A stretch of 64,000 bases of DNA from Mermis nigrescens (GCA_036768485.1 JAVLUZ010000154.1:22621896-22685895); one strand, 5' to 3'. Shown: positions 43,157-54,654, counted from the stretch's first letter. The notes: generated by a model from the letters alone, not told the origin. Translations and numbers: made by a program.

Positions 43157-43785
43157 CAGGGCCGATTTAATAGGGCAGCCGCCATAGGTGGGCAGCGCCA
43201 AAATTCCGGAGGGTGCAAGATTTTTCAAAGCGTCAAAAAATACTTTTAAAAATGGTGGTATGGCGAAAAAACACCATTTTTCAACGTTCCTCATTGAGGA
43301 TTATCCATTGGCATCAAAAAATTGCGAAAGAGACAAATAAAATTTCGTAAATTGAATTCTGAGGGGTATTTTGGTTTCTGGAGGGGGTATATTTGGCCTT
43401 CTGGGAGTGCATACCCCCCTACCCCCTCCCCTCCCCCGCCCACGCGTGGCAGCCGCCCCTTGGCCGAAAAAATTTTGAAGGGTAAGATAATGCACGAAAA
43501 GATGGAAGAATTGCATATCATTGTCATGAAATCTTCGAATTTACCGCTAATGTGAAGTATTTTCGATAATTTTGCCTCAAGTGCGACCAAGAAATGACAC
43601 TTTTCTAATACTTCAGAAAAGATTTCTCCAAAAAGTCCAAATTTTATGATCTTGAATGGAGCATGTCTAAAAACATCGAAAAATGCGGTTGCAAGCTATC
43701 TCTAACCAAGTTTCTGTGTTACAAACCATTTTATGTTGGGTCCGCCCGCCCTCTTGAGCGAATCCTGGATACGGACCTGCTGGTT
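43157..43785 (+). repeat. Dispersed repeat F, copy 3, split by a MITE
   Basis: The parts 43,157-43,182 and 43,449-43,785 are continuous when the MITE is removed (GGCAGCCGC is duplicated at the junction). The right end is GAGCGAATCCTGGATACGGA, shared with the copy at 47,480. Confidence 0.75.
43183..43448. mobile_element. hAT-like MITE with GGGG/CCCC ends, copy 8 (perfect 8-bp TSD)
   Basis: Starts CATAGGTGGGC, ends GCCCACGCGTG; GCAGCCGC flanks both sides (43,175-43,182; 43,449-43,456). It is inserted in repeat F, which gives an independent check of the insertion. Confidence 0.92.
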
Positions 43786-44099
43786 GGTATTATGCATTCC
43801 GTTACAATTTTTTCAAATAGTATTTTGTGGCCTGCAAAATAAACGTATAAGAAATCTATACCTTTTTGAGTATTTCAAATCAGAAGTATACTGTGACCCT
43901 ATTCTGCATCGAAGCATGTTGCTTGGACGACAATTAAAGCACTTTCCAGAAAACTTTTGATTTTCATTTTTTTGCCTAAATTCTGCCCTAATGTCCTAAA
44001 AAAATTGATCGTTTCTACTTCCTAGAACATTTAGACTTCCAAACCTCTGGGATCTTGATATGATTGAGATTATCGTACGTCGCTAAGGCACCACAGCAA

Positions 44100-44249
44100 C
44101 ATAATGGGCAGCAACTAAATTCTATGGATTCGATAGGGCCAAATCGCCAAAAGTAGCACCAAAAAATTCAATAGTGGGGTCTATCGATTTTTGGGGGTCT
44201 TCAGAATTCTGGGGTCTAGCCAGACCCCCCAACCCCGCGCCCATGAGTG
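44100..44249. mobile_element. 150-bp hAT-like mini-element
   Basis: CATAATGGGCAGCAAC at the left and GCGCCCATGAGTG at the right; interior ATCGCCAAAAGTAGCACC as in the 37,599 element. No target duplication was found. Confidence 0.7.
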
Positions 44250-44895
44250 AACGGCAGTCGATGCAGGAATGTACCGAAACTTTAAAACTAGAATTACTCA
44301 TACAAAAAAATGCGAGGTTTATGCAATTCATTGTCTCCTATTCACGAATAAATTAATCTCGAAAGGTTAAAATTTCTAATGGACTTGCGGCGACATTCAT
44401 GCGTTTAGGCAGATTATTGCGTGATGATGAAATTTTTTCGTGCTATATACGTTTAACTATCAAGAAAATTTGGGAGCTCTCTTACATAAAGTAAATCTGG
44501 CATGAAAGACGTGTTTCACTATTTGCAAACCGAACCAGCATTATTGAAATCATAGTAAAACGAGAACTGCAAGGAACGTGTGCGCGCTTGAATGAAAGTC
44601 GACGTAAAACTTTTTCGTTTGTTCTAATCTAAAACGTAAGGTATTTAAGAATTGCAGTTTTTTAACCCATTGACCGCTTTTAACGCTGGAGTGCAGCCAT
44701 TTGCAGGCATCTACCGCTTTGCGTAGAGACGAACCTTCAATTTCAAATAAAATCAGGTTTTTCCGTAATTCTAGTCATTTCTTAATATGATGCTATGGAA
44801 GAGATGCAGACATACACGAACCATGCGGCGACTAGTTTCGTCGTGACTTTATGCAGTTATTCTTTGAAACTGATCACACATTCTCAAAATTCTTC
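44250..44895. other. Upstream region of the Reeler gene
   Basis: No repeat or exon was recognised. Any promoter would lie here, but no core element can be named with confidence. Confidence 0.35.
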
Positions 44896-45139
44896 ATGGC
44901 TAGAAAAAACCTCTCACTCAAAATCTTCGTTATTCAATCCATTTGTCAATATGCGTTTTGTGACTTTACTACAGCTATATCTGAACAGGAAGCATTTCCT
45001 TGTTCGTCTCAATACACCATGAAAGCTAATAGAGCAATTAGACCTCAAATCATCGACGAAAATCCACCACCTTACAAAGTTGAAATTTTAGACGAAAGTG
45101 GTAGACAGGTGCGTCGTTATCGAAAAGAAATCTACACAG
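44896..45139 (+). CDS. Reeler-domain gene, exon 1 (signal peptide and start of the Reeler domain)
   Basis: I chose the ATG at 44,896 because it gives a secretory signal: a basic start MARKNLSLK, a hydrophobic IFVIQSICQYAF core and a small-residue end. An in-frame ATG at 44,851 would add 15 residues and spoil that signal. After it come FPCSSQYTM with the first domain cysteine, a PPPYKVEI strand and RRYRKEIYTG, matching the Reeler opening with its C...M, PPY and Y-x-x-G positions. Reeler domains are extracellular beta-sandwich modules found in reelin, spondins and cytochrome/ferric reductase-like proteins. The exon ends ACA G, then GTGAGA, a phase-1 donor that agrees with the next exon. Confidence 0.75.
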
Positions 45140-46145
45140 GTGAGACTTCGTTTTTGAAATTTTACAAATATTACCACATTTTAGAATTTACGCAAGAAAC
45201 AGATTTATTTAAATATCCTCTATGAATTCCAAATCAGCAAAATCATTCCTTGCTATTATTCGTGCTTTTGACACTCTTAAATTCACTCGTTATACTTATA
45301 TAAGTATAAAATGAGCTATGAACTTTAATACGCACATTGATGAGAAAAAATAATTTTTAACACATTCGACGCGAAATGAAAAGACTTCAAGGAATTGGAT
45401 GATAGAAATTCAAAATTGCTAAAACTGCTTATTTAGTTGTCTGTTGTCTTTATTGTTTTGAAAATTGCTCTAAAAATTGATTTCACTCAAATTGCATAGC
45501 AAAACTAAAATTTTCAAAGTTTTCATTCGGAGCTAGTTTCATTTTTGCTGAGCACCAAAACATTGTTATGTACATGTATCAACAAATGCAAGCAAGCCTG
45601 ATTACGCCAACACAAAAATTTTTCGAATATGAAAAGTATATTGTATACATGTCCACTACTTTGATTGTTACAGAAGGATGTACATAAGAGCTTTAAAAAA
45701 TGGCTTTGTTGCCAGTCATCGGTTAACTTTTCCTGAATTTTTTCCAAAAGTTTCAAAAACAGACACTAAACTAAAAACGCAATTTGCGCTTGTTTTTAAT
45801 TTCCAAGCACTAGAACAAGTGTGAATAATTTTATACAAGGGTCCCCCAAAAGAAATATTGGAGATTCCTAAAGCGTATCTAAAAGACTGCCAGGATAGAT
45901 TTCAGCACACTTTTTGAGCCTTATGTATTTATGTACAACATGTTTGTTTATTATGATTGCAATCAAATTTGATTTTTTAAAATTTTTCCTCTTCAAGGTG
46001 TAGATCTCGTTGAGGAAAGCTCAAAAACACCATTATTTTTGCCTACCCATACGTAGCTGCGGAGATATCCAACTTCAAAATTTTTGCCCCCCCTCGAAAA
46101 AAAATCAGAAGGCCACCTAAGCCACTGCTACGCGTCTTTTTTCAG
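45140..46145 (+). other. Intron 1 of the Reeler gene
   Basis: GTGAGA donor and TCTTTTTTCAG acceptor. It contains a truncated hAT-like element (45,838-46,127) that ends only 18 bp before the exon, so the element has come to lie inside the acceptor region. The T-rich run directly before the exon is outside the element. Confidence 0.65.
45838..46127. mobile_element. Truncated hAT-like element, relative of 29,976-30,361
   Basis: It keeps ACAACATGTTTGTTTA, GTGTAGATCTCGTTGAGG and the right end CACCTAAGCCACTG, but the CAGTGGCG left end is gone. Confidence 0.72.
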
Positions 46146-46401
46146 TCAGCGTCAGCTCAGACAAGTCGCACTTCAAGTCATTGCTACTTCAAGCAAGATT
46201 ATCAACTAAAACGGGTGTCATCATCGGGCATTTAAGGAGCGGCGAATTTCTGCCTGATGATGATTGGCAGCAACAAGGTATTAAAATACAAGAATGTGCA
46301 TTAGTGATGAATGATTCGCTTGTAACACTGAACAACAATGACAAGGCATCAATTACAGTCAAATGGCGACCACATGGTAATGATGGACCAGTACAATTTG
46401 T
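46146..46401 (+). CDS. Reeler-domain gene, exon 2 (body of the Reeler domain)
   Basis: The exon enters in phase 1 and leaves in phase 2 (GT, then GTAAGA). It encodes FKSLLLQAR, the most characteristic Reeler motif (F-x-G-FLLQAR in other proteins), then a G-x-FLPDDDW segment, IQEC with the second conserved cysteine, a DSLVTLNNNDK strand (compare AVTHSN in the family) and VKWRPHGNDGPVQF, the W...G-x-V-x-F signature. Length and order fit a complete domain core together with exons 1 and 3. Confidence in the domain call is high; the exact exon ends rest on splice motifs and phase only. Confidence 0.85.
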
Positions 46402-48134
46402 GTAAGAAATCGAAAATTTATTTATATCTAACACACACAGGTCTGCATCCTGGGGTGAAGCCGAAATCCCCTGAATTTTTCGCAGCTAAAAAAATTGGTC
46501 CTGAACGTGGAAAGGCTCACATTTTTGGCCTTCGCGCTGCTGAAATCAAAATTTGATCAACAGTCTTTTCGATAGTTTTCGCAATGTTATCGAATTTCGA
46601 ACTGACTCGGAACAGGAAGGCTAAGTTTATTTTATTTACGAGATAAAGAAAAAAATTAAATTCATGCAAACTTGATAGATCAAGAGAATTTAAAATAAAA
46701 TAGAGATACGTTTTCATTCTTTTATGTTTATCAAGTAAGGTATACTATGATTTTTATTGAAAGAAAGCAAATATCCGTATCTTTTTGTCGGGATAGAAAT
46801 TTTTTCCAATACTTTGTGCCGATAGTGAATCTTAATCTTCTGTTGAACAAAGAGCGATTAAAAAAATTAATCAGCAGACCTTCGAGCTTATGTCCCCACA
46901 TTATTCTTATCATATCTTTTCCAGATTACTACAATTGGATATGAACTGAAAATTTTTTAAAAAAGTTGAAATTACGTGTCTTAACATTGGACGGCCCACT
47001 AAAATTACGCATTGACGATTTCTTTCGAAATGAAATTGTTGAATTTAGTGTTTCACCACAACAAAGAGCCGCTCCAGCTGACTAATCGAATTTTATTTCT
47101 TACCTTTCATGGGAAATTTGACGTGAAAAATATTATTTTTTTTCAATCGATGCAAAGCTTTTTGAGGAACAGAAAAGTAGAATGTCACCGTTTACAGTCA
47201 AGTATAAAATTATTCTACAATGGTCGTCTGTAAAAACCTGCATAAACATTCTTGCATTAGCAAAAATATTAAAATGTTTGAATGCCACTAATACTCCTCT
47301 ATCAAAATTCATTATGAACAAAATCTACAAAAACTTTTTGGCGTCTTTTTTGTACATGAACAATTAAATCACTGTATCGAGAGACATCAGAAAGCTACTT
47401 AAATTCGACGTACCCGTATCAACAGAGTTAACGAATAAAGTATCGCTAGACCTACAGAAAAGAATCTAGGTTGAAGGCGGGGCCATATTTAGGGAAAAGA
47501 TAAAAGATTGCATCTTTCTGCTGAATAAAACACTAAAATTTTGGCGCTTCATATGTGCGACCGAGAAATGACATTTTTCACAGCCTGAGAAAATTTTTTC
47601 TAAAAATTCGAATTTTATGAGCTTAGCGGATAAAGCATGTTAAAAAACATACGAAAATGCGGTTTTTACGAGCTATCCCTACGAACTTTTCGAGATATTA
47701 ACTAATTTGGGTCAGCCAGCACCCTTGTTGGGCGAATCCTGGATACGGACCCGGTTGAAGCAAAATGTTTTATGGGTTTATCTGTGGGTCTATTGATGTA
47801 GGGCCTACCAAAGAGAGGAAAGAATAAAAGTTCACCTCGTTTTTAATTATGAATAATACGTTAAAAACATTTTTTTCTAAATTCATGAATCAAATGATTG
47901 AAGCACTTAACACTCTATAGTCAAAATTATCACTTTAATTTTAAATACTAAAGTCGGTGAGAATAAGCCATGCCATTTAAAATATTTTAGTCGGAAAGAA
48001 TCGTCGGTCATATAAACATTCTGTAGAATAAATGCAAAGGTACTATCTATAGGATTGATTTATACTTTAATGTCGGATTTTTTACTTTTAATTTTTCCTT
48101 TTTTGGAACAAAAATTATTCTCGTTCGTGTTTAG
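46402..48134 (+). other. Intron 2 of the Reeler gene
   Basis: Donor GTAAGA, acceptor TTCGTGTTTAG. It contains dispersed repeat F (47,480-47,757); the remainder is AT-rich with no other recognisable content. Confidence 0.65.
47480..47757 (+). repeat. Dispersed repeat F, copy 4 (within an intron)
   Basis: GGCGGGGCCATATTTAGGG at the left, TTTTATGAGCTTAGCGGAT in the middle and GGGCGAATCCTGGATACGGA at the right match the copy at 43,157. Confidence 0.72.
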
Positions 48135-48559
48135 ATTATCAATTATTCTGGAAGACGACATTTACTGGAATCAGTGGGCTCCAGACTCTGGTCTCATTTT
48201 ATCCGCCTATACTGCAAGTGATAGCAAAGATCAAACGCTCAGAATGTCTCCTCTATTCCGTTCATTGTTAGGAAACAAAACTTTAGTGCGCGAAATAAAA
48301 ATAGAGAAGGAAACGCTTGGAAGTGTTGCTCATACTGTACCAAGCAGTGCTGATAAAGTGAAGCAAATAAGTCTACCATGGATTGAACATTCAGATAACA
48401 TAAATGCAAATGCAAACAGAATAGAACAGATTAATCTTGAAGATCAAGACCATACTGATGCCATTTCTGCGGAAAAAAGCACGGCGAGCAGATTGGACTC
48501 AGATAAATTCAAATCATTGTTTCTTCCTCCTACGACATCTGAACCTAAGGCTTCATCAT
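48135..48559 (+). CDS. Reeler-domain gene, exon 3 (end of the Reeler domain and polar linker)
   Basis: It enters in phase 2, completing a Val codon, and continues the last Reeler strands with DDIYWNQWAPDSGLIL, equivalent to the YWV...S-x-x-I end in other Reeler domains. The following 110 residues are polar, with many Ser, Asp, Asn and Lys, and have no recognised fold. They look like an extracellular linker. The exon ends at TCA TCA T, then GTAAGTTC, a strong phase-1 donor, so the protein must continue. The next phase-compatible exon that I can see on this strand is the EGF exon at 54,914. Confidence 0.75.
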
Positions 48560-49541
48560 GTAAGTTCTATTGCAATCAATTTCATATTACCTACTTATAT
48601 ATTTATGTGAGAGCGGTGAAAGTTGAAAAATACAGTGTAAAATTGAATTATACGTACATATATTGCATATGTGCATATCGGATTAATATTCATCTCTTAC
48701 ACAGAAATGCATTAATAAGACTCCGCGTCACACTCTTCATCAGAACCAGATTCACTTGGAGGGGATGAGAGGAGTCTAGAAGACCTCAGTGAATGAAAAA
48801 ATGGGAAATTTTCAAGGCAAAATGAGGCAAAATTAAGGCCAAAATTGATGAAAAACAAAACTTTCGTTAAAAGTGCTTGGAATTGATCAGAATCTGTCAA
48901 TTAACGTGGTTTTTATGATATTTTAGCAATTAAACCAGCGATCAACTGATCCCCAGACCAGTTATGATATGCATCTATGGTCAACGTTACAGGCAAATGT
49001 GTAAGGGTTGAGCGTCTAAAATAAAAAAACGAAATATTTTTATAGGGGAAAACAACGCAGAATGAAGGCTAAAAAGTGCTCGAAATTGACTAGAAAGTGT
49101 GAATTAGTAAGTTTTTTCGTTATTTAGACATTTAAAACCTCTACATTCGTCATTTTCTAGATCATTTTCGATGAGAATTGCGATTCATATTCATATTAAA
49201 AAGGATTACTTATTCATGGTAGTATCAGCTTCTAGTCTTCATATCTTGGTAACAATAAGCCGCCCGCGACGAATGAAATAAAATTCTTCATACACATGTA
49301 GTTCGCTCTACTATCTATATACGTAAAAATTTTTGACTTTAAGACATAAGCGGAACAAGAAGCGCGCTCGTCGGAAGATAACCCTTTTAAATTTAATACT
49401 TTTAAACTAAGATAGCTTTGCTATCGGACGGTTTAAATTTTCCAGAACATTTCGCAATTAGCCAATTGGCGTAAAGCCTTTCATCCGATTAGCTATAGCC
49501 TATTGCACGTTGTATGGTTCTTGAACCTTGAGCATTGGCAC

Positions 49542-49775
49542 CACACCTGGGCGTGGGGGGTACGGGGGTATGCACGCTCCCCCTCCGAGAAACCAAAATA
49601 CCCCACCAGAAACCAAACCCTCCCAGAAATCAATTTTTGAAATTTTTTCGCAATATTTTGATGCCAATGGATAGTGCTCGATGAGAAACGTTGAAAAATT
49701 GTGTTTTTTCGCTCTAACACCATTTTTAAGACCATTTTTTGACCTTTGAAAAATCTTGCACCTCCCTCCAGAATT
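49542..49775. mobile_element. hAT-like MITE with GGGG/CCCC ends, copy 9, right end lost
   Basis: Starts CACACCTGGGCGTGGGG and follows the usual interior to AAAAATCTTGCACC, but the GCCCACGTATG terminus is replaced by unrelated sequence. Confidence 0.8.
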
Positions 49776-49784
49776 TTTAACACA

Positions 49785-49852
49785 AGCGGAATCGAACTCC
49801 TATTATGCGCTGTGAAGTGAGCAGTAATACCGCTATGCCACTTGGAGAAGCC
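49785..49852 (-). pseudogene. tRNA-like sequence (probable tRNA pseudogene or tRNA-derived repeat)
   Basis: On the minus strand, TGGCATAGCGGTA resembles a D-arm with box A spacing, and GGAGTTCGATTCCGC resembles a T-arm with box B (GGTTCGATTCC). The distance between them fits a tRNA. The acceptor and anticodon stems pair poorly and the T-stem has mismatches, so an intact tRNA is unlikely. The anticodon cannot be fixed. Confidence 0.35.
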
Positions 49853-50033
49853 GCGGTGAACTTTAAAATATTACATATCTTATTGTACTCGGTTGATGCA
49901 AGTGCTCTTTGCCGATTGGCTGAATGTTAATATTTTCGAATCACCATACTGTAAAAAAGTCTCAAGAATTTTGAAACAGACTAAGGTACCCCACGTGAGG
50001 AACGCTTGGGAATTTTCCCACGTCGCACCTGCA

Positions 50034-50204
50034 TACAGTCTGTTTCACATAAGTTTGGGCATAAATTGTAAGAATCTTTTCGAAAGTAAGCCGACGGATT
50101 ACGATAATTATATATCAAATCAATGCTGTAATCGCAATCCTGTCAGCTGATTGTCGGGCATAGTTTTTGAAATTCAAGCCTAAAATTGCGTGAAAAAGAC
50201 TATA
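50034..50204. mobile_element. Short TIR element, TATAGTCTGTTTCA family, copy 5
   Basis: ACAGTCTGTTTCACATAAG and GCGTGAAAAAGACTATA bound about 170 bp with the family interior (AGTAAGCCGACGGATTACG, GCAATCCTGTCAGCTG). Confidence 0.78.
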
Positions 50205-51432
50205 GAACCGGTACTCATCGTGAAATCTTTGCGAAAATGAATGAAATAATTTTTATCGCCAAATTTATATTGTATTAGCAAACCATCAGAATTCAAAGTC
50301 TTCAAATTCTCTGACATATGCATGCATTTGAATGTACTAGCAACAGAGGGAATAAAGTCTGCTATTAGTAAACGAAACCGGATTTTAAACTAGTAGCAAT
50401 AACACCACAAAACCTTTGGTATCTACATACATATTTCTGAAAAGAGATGCAAGTAACATACGACGTAATTCGCTAGCATATTTAAATCACAATGATTTTG
50501 TCTAATCGTCAATACTTCCGCTACCACTGCTTCCAAGAACCATTCTTTTAGTTGGATCGACACTTTTGATGGCTAAACCTGTATCCTCAGCACACGCTAC
50601 ATTTACCATTGAGGGTTGGGGACGGACGCACCTTGAATTAAAAGTTTAACTTTTATAATCACTAATTAGCATCAAAAGCTCAATAATACGTGAAAATGAG
50701 GAACCTGACTGAAAACTCCACGTGAACTTAATTCCAAAATTTGTTCATTGAACCTTGCTGGCGCTTCAAGTACCTTTGAATAGTAGAACAAAAAATATTA
50801 CGTCAGTCAAGGTTTCATAAAACCATTTTCGATCGTTTTTTGGTGCATCCGTCTCAAAGATCTTGGAGTAAAAGTGATTTTTTCAGGAGGCGGTTACAAT
50901 TTCTGGAGGGGTTAAGCCTCCTAAATCCTCCTCGCCCATGTATGCCTAAAAGTTGTTTATTTCTGCATTATAACTTTCCCCACTTAGTTTTTTAGCTTTT
51001 CAATTAAGCAAGTATATAAACGCCCTCGGAATTAAACCGAAGTAATCAAGAATTTCATGTACATTATACAAATTCAATTTAATTTTTCAATCAGGGTTGC
51101 AAGCACACGTGTTATTGAATATTCGCCTTTTTTTGCTACATCGGAGCATTTTTCCTTGCTAATATAATATATGCTTAGGTATTCAAAAGAAATTGATCGC
51201 TTTTCTTTGTTGTATTGGAAAAATATGTAGCTTTAAATAACAAATAATGCATCCACATAGTTAGCATATTGTCATGTATTATTAACGAAATCCATTATCC
51301 ATTCTTTGTGAAAGATTCCTAGGATGAGAAGAATTCGGAGAGTAACTATAAGAGCTTTATACCAATTTTCAAAATGAGTTGTTGGTTCAAATGTGCACTT
51401 ATTACCCTTGCAAGATTGATGAGATGCCTTTC
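50205..51432. other. Sequence 3' of the MSP-domain gene
   Basis: Fragments of small hAT-like elements (CTCGCCCATGTATGCC near 50,935) and a piece of the core element end (TACATCGGAGCATTTTTCC near 51,140) are present. No exon was recognised. Confidence 0.45.
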
Positions 51433-51600
51433 TTACCGTATAAGAACATTTCGAATTAGATTAAACGGTGGCTCAGTTGATGTCCAAAATTCATTCGCGT
51501 CTGTGTTCGAATCGGGCGCTACGGTCAAAAATATTATTAATGTTTTTAAGGTGCGATCGTCGGGTACTTCAGGAGGGTCACGCGTCAATCTGATTTTGAC
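51433..51600 (-). CDS. MSP-domain (major sperm protein-like) gene, exon 2
   Basis: On the minus strand an acceptor GGTTTTTAAG opens a 55-codon exon in phase 0. It reads VKIRLTRDPPEVPDDRTLK, an FLTVAPDSN strand, NEFWTSTEPPFN and finally NVLIR, then TAA. That is the second half of an MSP immunoglobulin-like fold, including the late W and the C-terminal strand. The stop overlaps a possible GTAAGA donor (ATACG, then GTAAGA), so the protein either ends here or gains another exon. In nematodes MSP-domain proteins form sperm filaments or act as VAP-like adaptors; the sequence does not say which applies. The exon lies antisense within the long Reeler/EGF intron. Confidence 0.82.
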   Translation of the reverse strand, partial: VKIRLTRDPPEVPDDRTLKTLIIFLTVAPDSNTDANEFWTSTEPPFNLIRNVLIR

Positions 51601-51982
51601 CTTAAAAACCGGAAGTTAGACTAGCTAGGTACTTTAAATTGAAGGCCTTATTTTCTTATAAATTATTCATTCTTATTTTTTACATTTCTCTAATATTTCC
51701 TTTATCATTCTAAACTTATGAGCATAATTAACAAAACTTTTCAAATTTCGCAGATCTCGTGAGCTATGTTAATTAACCAAACGAAACATTGTGCATGTAT
51801 CTGCGCAGTTATCAATTTTTTCACATAAAAGTTTAATATATTATATGATTCTCCAACTAACAGATATGTACAAGTATGTATGTGCACATATTACTGATTT
51901 AGCCAATCTCTCTACAAAGCATGTATGATTTACATGTTATACATTCACCGTTACATTTTATAAAATGATACACTGAACTTAC
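51601..51982 (-). other. Intron of the MSP-domain gene
   Basis: A 382-bp intron with consensus GTAAGT donor and TTTTTAAG acceptor, phase 0. Its sequence is AT-rich and carries no recognised repeat. Confidence 0.75.
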
Positions 51983-52198
51983 AGAAATTTTGGCAATTTC
52001 TTTCGGCTTTATAATGCCACAATATGGGGCGTATCTGACTTTCGGATGAACGGACTTAAGTTTGAAGGCGACGGAGCTCGCAGTTGGGTTGTAGATAAGA
52101 ACCTTTGAGCTGAGTTCAGGCGTTGTCTCCTTCTCAACGAATAAAACTTCATCAGGAAATATTTCAACGCACCGCAGCTGTTCAAGGACGTTCAGCAT
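51983..52198 (-). CDS. MSP-domain (major sperm protein-like) gene, exon 1
   Basis: The ATG at 52,198 opens 72 codons on the minus strand: a short leader, then IFPDEVLFVEK, the family hallmark SSKVLIYNPTASSVAFKLKS (ordered N-x-T and AFK positions), RYAPYCGIIKP and KEIAKIS, ending at a GTAAGT donor in phase 0. Together with exon 2 this gives 127 codons, the usual size of nematode MSPs. There is an in-frame TAA 27 bp upstream of the ATG. A possible acceptor (GACCCAG) just before the ATG means that an additional upstream exon cannot be excluded. The domain call is firm; function in sperm versus a VAP-like adaptor role is open. Confidence 0.85.
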
Positions 52199-52653
52199 TT
52201 TCTGGGTCGGATAAGGAGTTTATGCGCGCCAGAGGACCTAGCAGCACAAAAGACCAATTAATTGTAAATCGTAGAATTGTGATATGGAATGCAAAGCATT
52301 GTAAACTTTATATAAGCATACGTGGTTTGAACTGACGGTCTATGGAAGGAGGCTTGATACAAACATATTTTCAAGCTGGTGCATGCAGTCGTTTGAGAGC
52401 CGGGCTGCCAATGACTTCATGCACGATGTTAAAAACTATTTTACTGTCTATTTCAGGAAACTTTGTGAATGAATGGCAATCATTGGATCCGAATTCGATT
52501 AAAAGAGCGATTTAAACTGAAGCAACACACACATGACACTGTATGAGCAAATCAATGACACATGAAACTTTACTATCCTACCTGGCTCATAAGTTGTGAC
52601 TCAAAAAGCAAGTTGAATGGAACACAGAAATAATTTTTTCGCACTTATACGCT

Positions 52654-52795
52654 TAGTCTGTTTCACGTAACTTCGCGCATAAATTTTGAGAATTTTTATC
52701 GACAGTAAGCCAAGGATTACGATAATTATATGTCAGATCAATACTATAATCGCAATCTGTTAGCTTATTGTCGAAGATAGTTTAAAAATTTAACG
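52654..52795. mobile_element. Short TIR element, TATAGTCTGTTTCA family, copy 6, right end lost
   Basis: TTAGTCTGTTTCACGTAAC starts it, and the interior (CAGTAAGCCAAGGATTACG, ATCGCAATCTGTTAGCTTAT) is intact, but the inverted right end is missing where core-type sequence begins (52,800-52,925). Confidence 0.72.
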
Positions 52796-52799
52796 CATT

Positions 52800-52925
52800 A
52801 TTGAGGATATAAAAGATGGGACTAAGAAAAAGTCATTTATACATGCAAAAACCATAAAAATCTGCTAAAAAATAAACTTTCCCTTCTCTAAGCAATGCAT
52901 AAATCGAGTATATTCTGCGATCTAT
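52800..52925 (+). repeat. Fragment of the core element's inverted segment
   Basis: GGATATAAAAGATGGGACTA, AAAATCTGCTAAAAA and GAGTATATTCTGCG are one 170-bp segment without its partner. Confidence 0.7.
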
Positions 52926-54013
52926 GAAAGAAAAACATAAACAGTGTATTATCCAAATAGAAATGATCACTTTAAATTAAAAACGACAAATCTTCCCGAT
53001 TATTAACTTTAGATGCAATCAAGTCAGATAACGCGGCAAGGGCGCTAAATTGTGACAAGGACTATACACGCGTATGAACAATTCAGCACTATGGATAATA
53101 ATAAAAAAGACAATAAGAATTCGAGTAAATCAGGATTGCATAGTGACGGAATGGAAAATAAATAGAATACAAACTGATGATAAAACAGTAGAAAATGTAA
53201 CTTGTAGGACCATAACACATAACATGCGAATTCCATAATTCATTTATCATTTATCATCTTTCACACTTTAGCCTGACTGTCGCAGTAATAATTAAGACCA
53301 TATCCCAACTCATATTCAGAGAAATTTACCGAAAAATACCTGGCGAAAAATCGGCTTTTTTCACCCTTGAGTTAATACTCTACACCACCAGGACTAACTT
53401 CTTATTAAGTGTAGAGAGAAGCACCCGATTGCGGTGGGTAACCATTGGCACAGGCTTTAGTTTTAGAATTCGCACGACCCGATTCATAATTGGAGAAGCT
53501 AGCAGATAAAAAATGGTCGAAAAACATGTTTTTTATTACAGAATTTATATTTTACACTTCCAAATCTAACTCTGTATTAGGTTTAAAGAAACGCATCCAA
53601 ATGAGATGTGTAACCATAAAAGGTAAAAATATATTCTTGCGTCCTCCCCAGAGCAAAAACTTTAAATCTCTAAAACTAACTCCGTATTGACTTTATACAA
53701 AGGCAGTTAAGTTATACATGTAGCCCTTGAAAACAATTTTATTTTAACAAAACTTTGCAGATTGTGACTTATAACCAGAGAAGGCGCGGTCAAAAAACCG
53801 ATAAAAACGTGTTTTTTTAACCTTAGTTCTTTACACTTAGCGTACTGTACCTCAAGAACCAGCGCGAATTCCAAAAGACAAAGTCTTTCCGGAGGAATTC
53901 ATGTTCTATAATTTGAATGCATCAGCTTATATTAATTCTTTAAACTGAGTTGTTTACCGGCGGAATAGATGAAATATTTAATATCAAGATTTATCATACT
54001 GTAAGGCTTGAGA

Positions 54014-54241
54014 TATAGTCCGTTTCATTTTATTTTGAGGTTTTGAAAAAATTTACAGTGCCTACAAAAGCAGTTTGAACTAACAGTATAGTGGTGATAT
54101 TCTACAGCATATTGACTTATGGTGAGACGCTTGCTATTGTCAAACCGCATCACTGCATCAAAAGTTTAAATCAGTCTTGTAGCCTGATTCATGAGGATTT
54201 AATTTAACAGAAGACTGCAAACTTAAATGAAATAGACTATA
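54014..54241. mobile_element. TATAGTCTGTTTCATTTAAC element, copy 2 (inverted)
   Basis: TATAGTCCGTTTCATTTTAT and AACTTAAATGAAATAGACTA are inverted ends; the interior is the reverse complement of copy 1 at 24,996. Confidence 0.8.
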
Positions 54242-54416
54242 GTCAACGCAGAAAAATTTGAGGCATAGATTCGTAAATAAAGATTTGAATTTTTAGTGTT
54301 AAATTTACACGGTCATTACAAACTGGGCATTCAGAGTATAAAGAAAAACAAGAAAACACCCGCAGCCAATTTTTTTATTATCTGACTTTAAAAACCTCAA
54401 CTCATAGGTGTGTCCA

Positions 54417-54572
54417 AAAATGGGCGTGGGGGGTTTAGGAGTTTACACCCCCAGAATCTGAGAAACCTCCCGCAAAAATCGATAATTCCCCAGAATTGAA
54501 TTTTCGGCATGTTTTTTTATTTTTGCCGGTTTTGACCCCTCCCCAGAATATGGCTGCTGCATATGTATGGAT
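54417..54572. mobile_element. Small GGGCGTGGGG hAT-like element
   Basis: AATGGGCGTGGGGGGTTTAG at the left and GGCTGCTGCATATGTATGG at the right, with ATTGAATTTTCGGCAT inside as in other members. Confidence 0.65.
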
Positions 54573-54654
54573 GTGTATCGTTATAGCTGTAGAGGGGGGT
54601 ATACATATATTTGGGGCACTCAAGTATATTATACGTGCTAACGCGATACCTATG

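Noticed and set aside
51374..51619. Plus-strand frame of 81 codons
   Set aside because: It is the antisense shadow of MSP exon 2, which has the domain match and splice sites on the minus strand.
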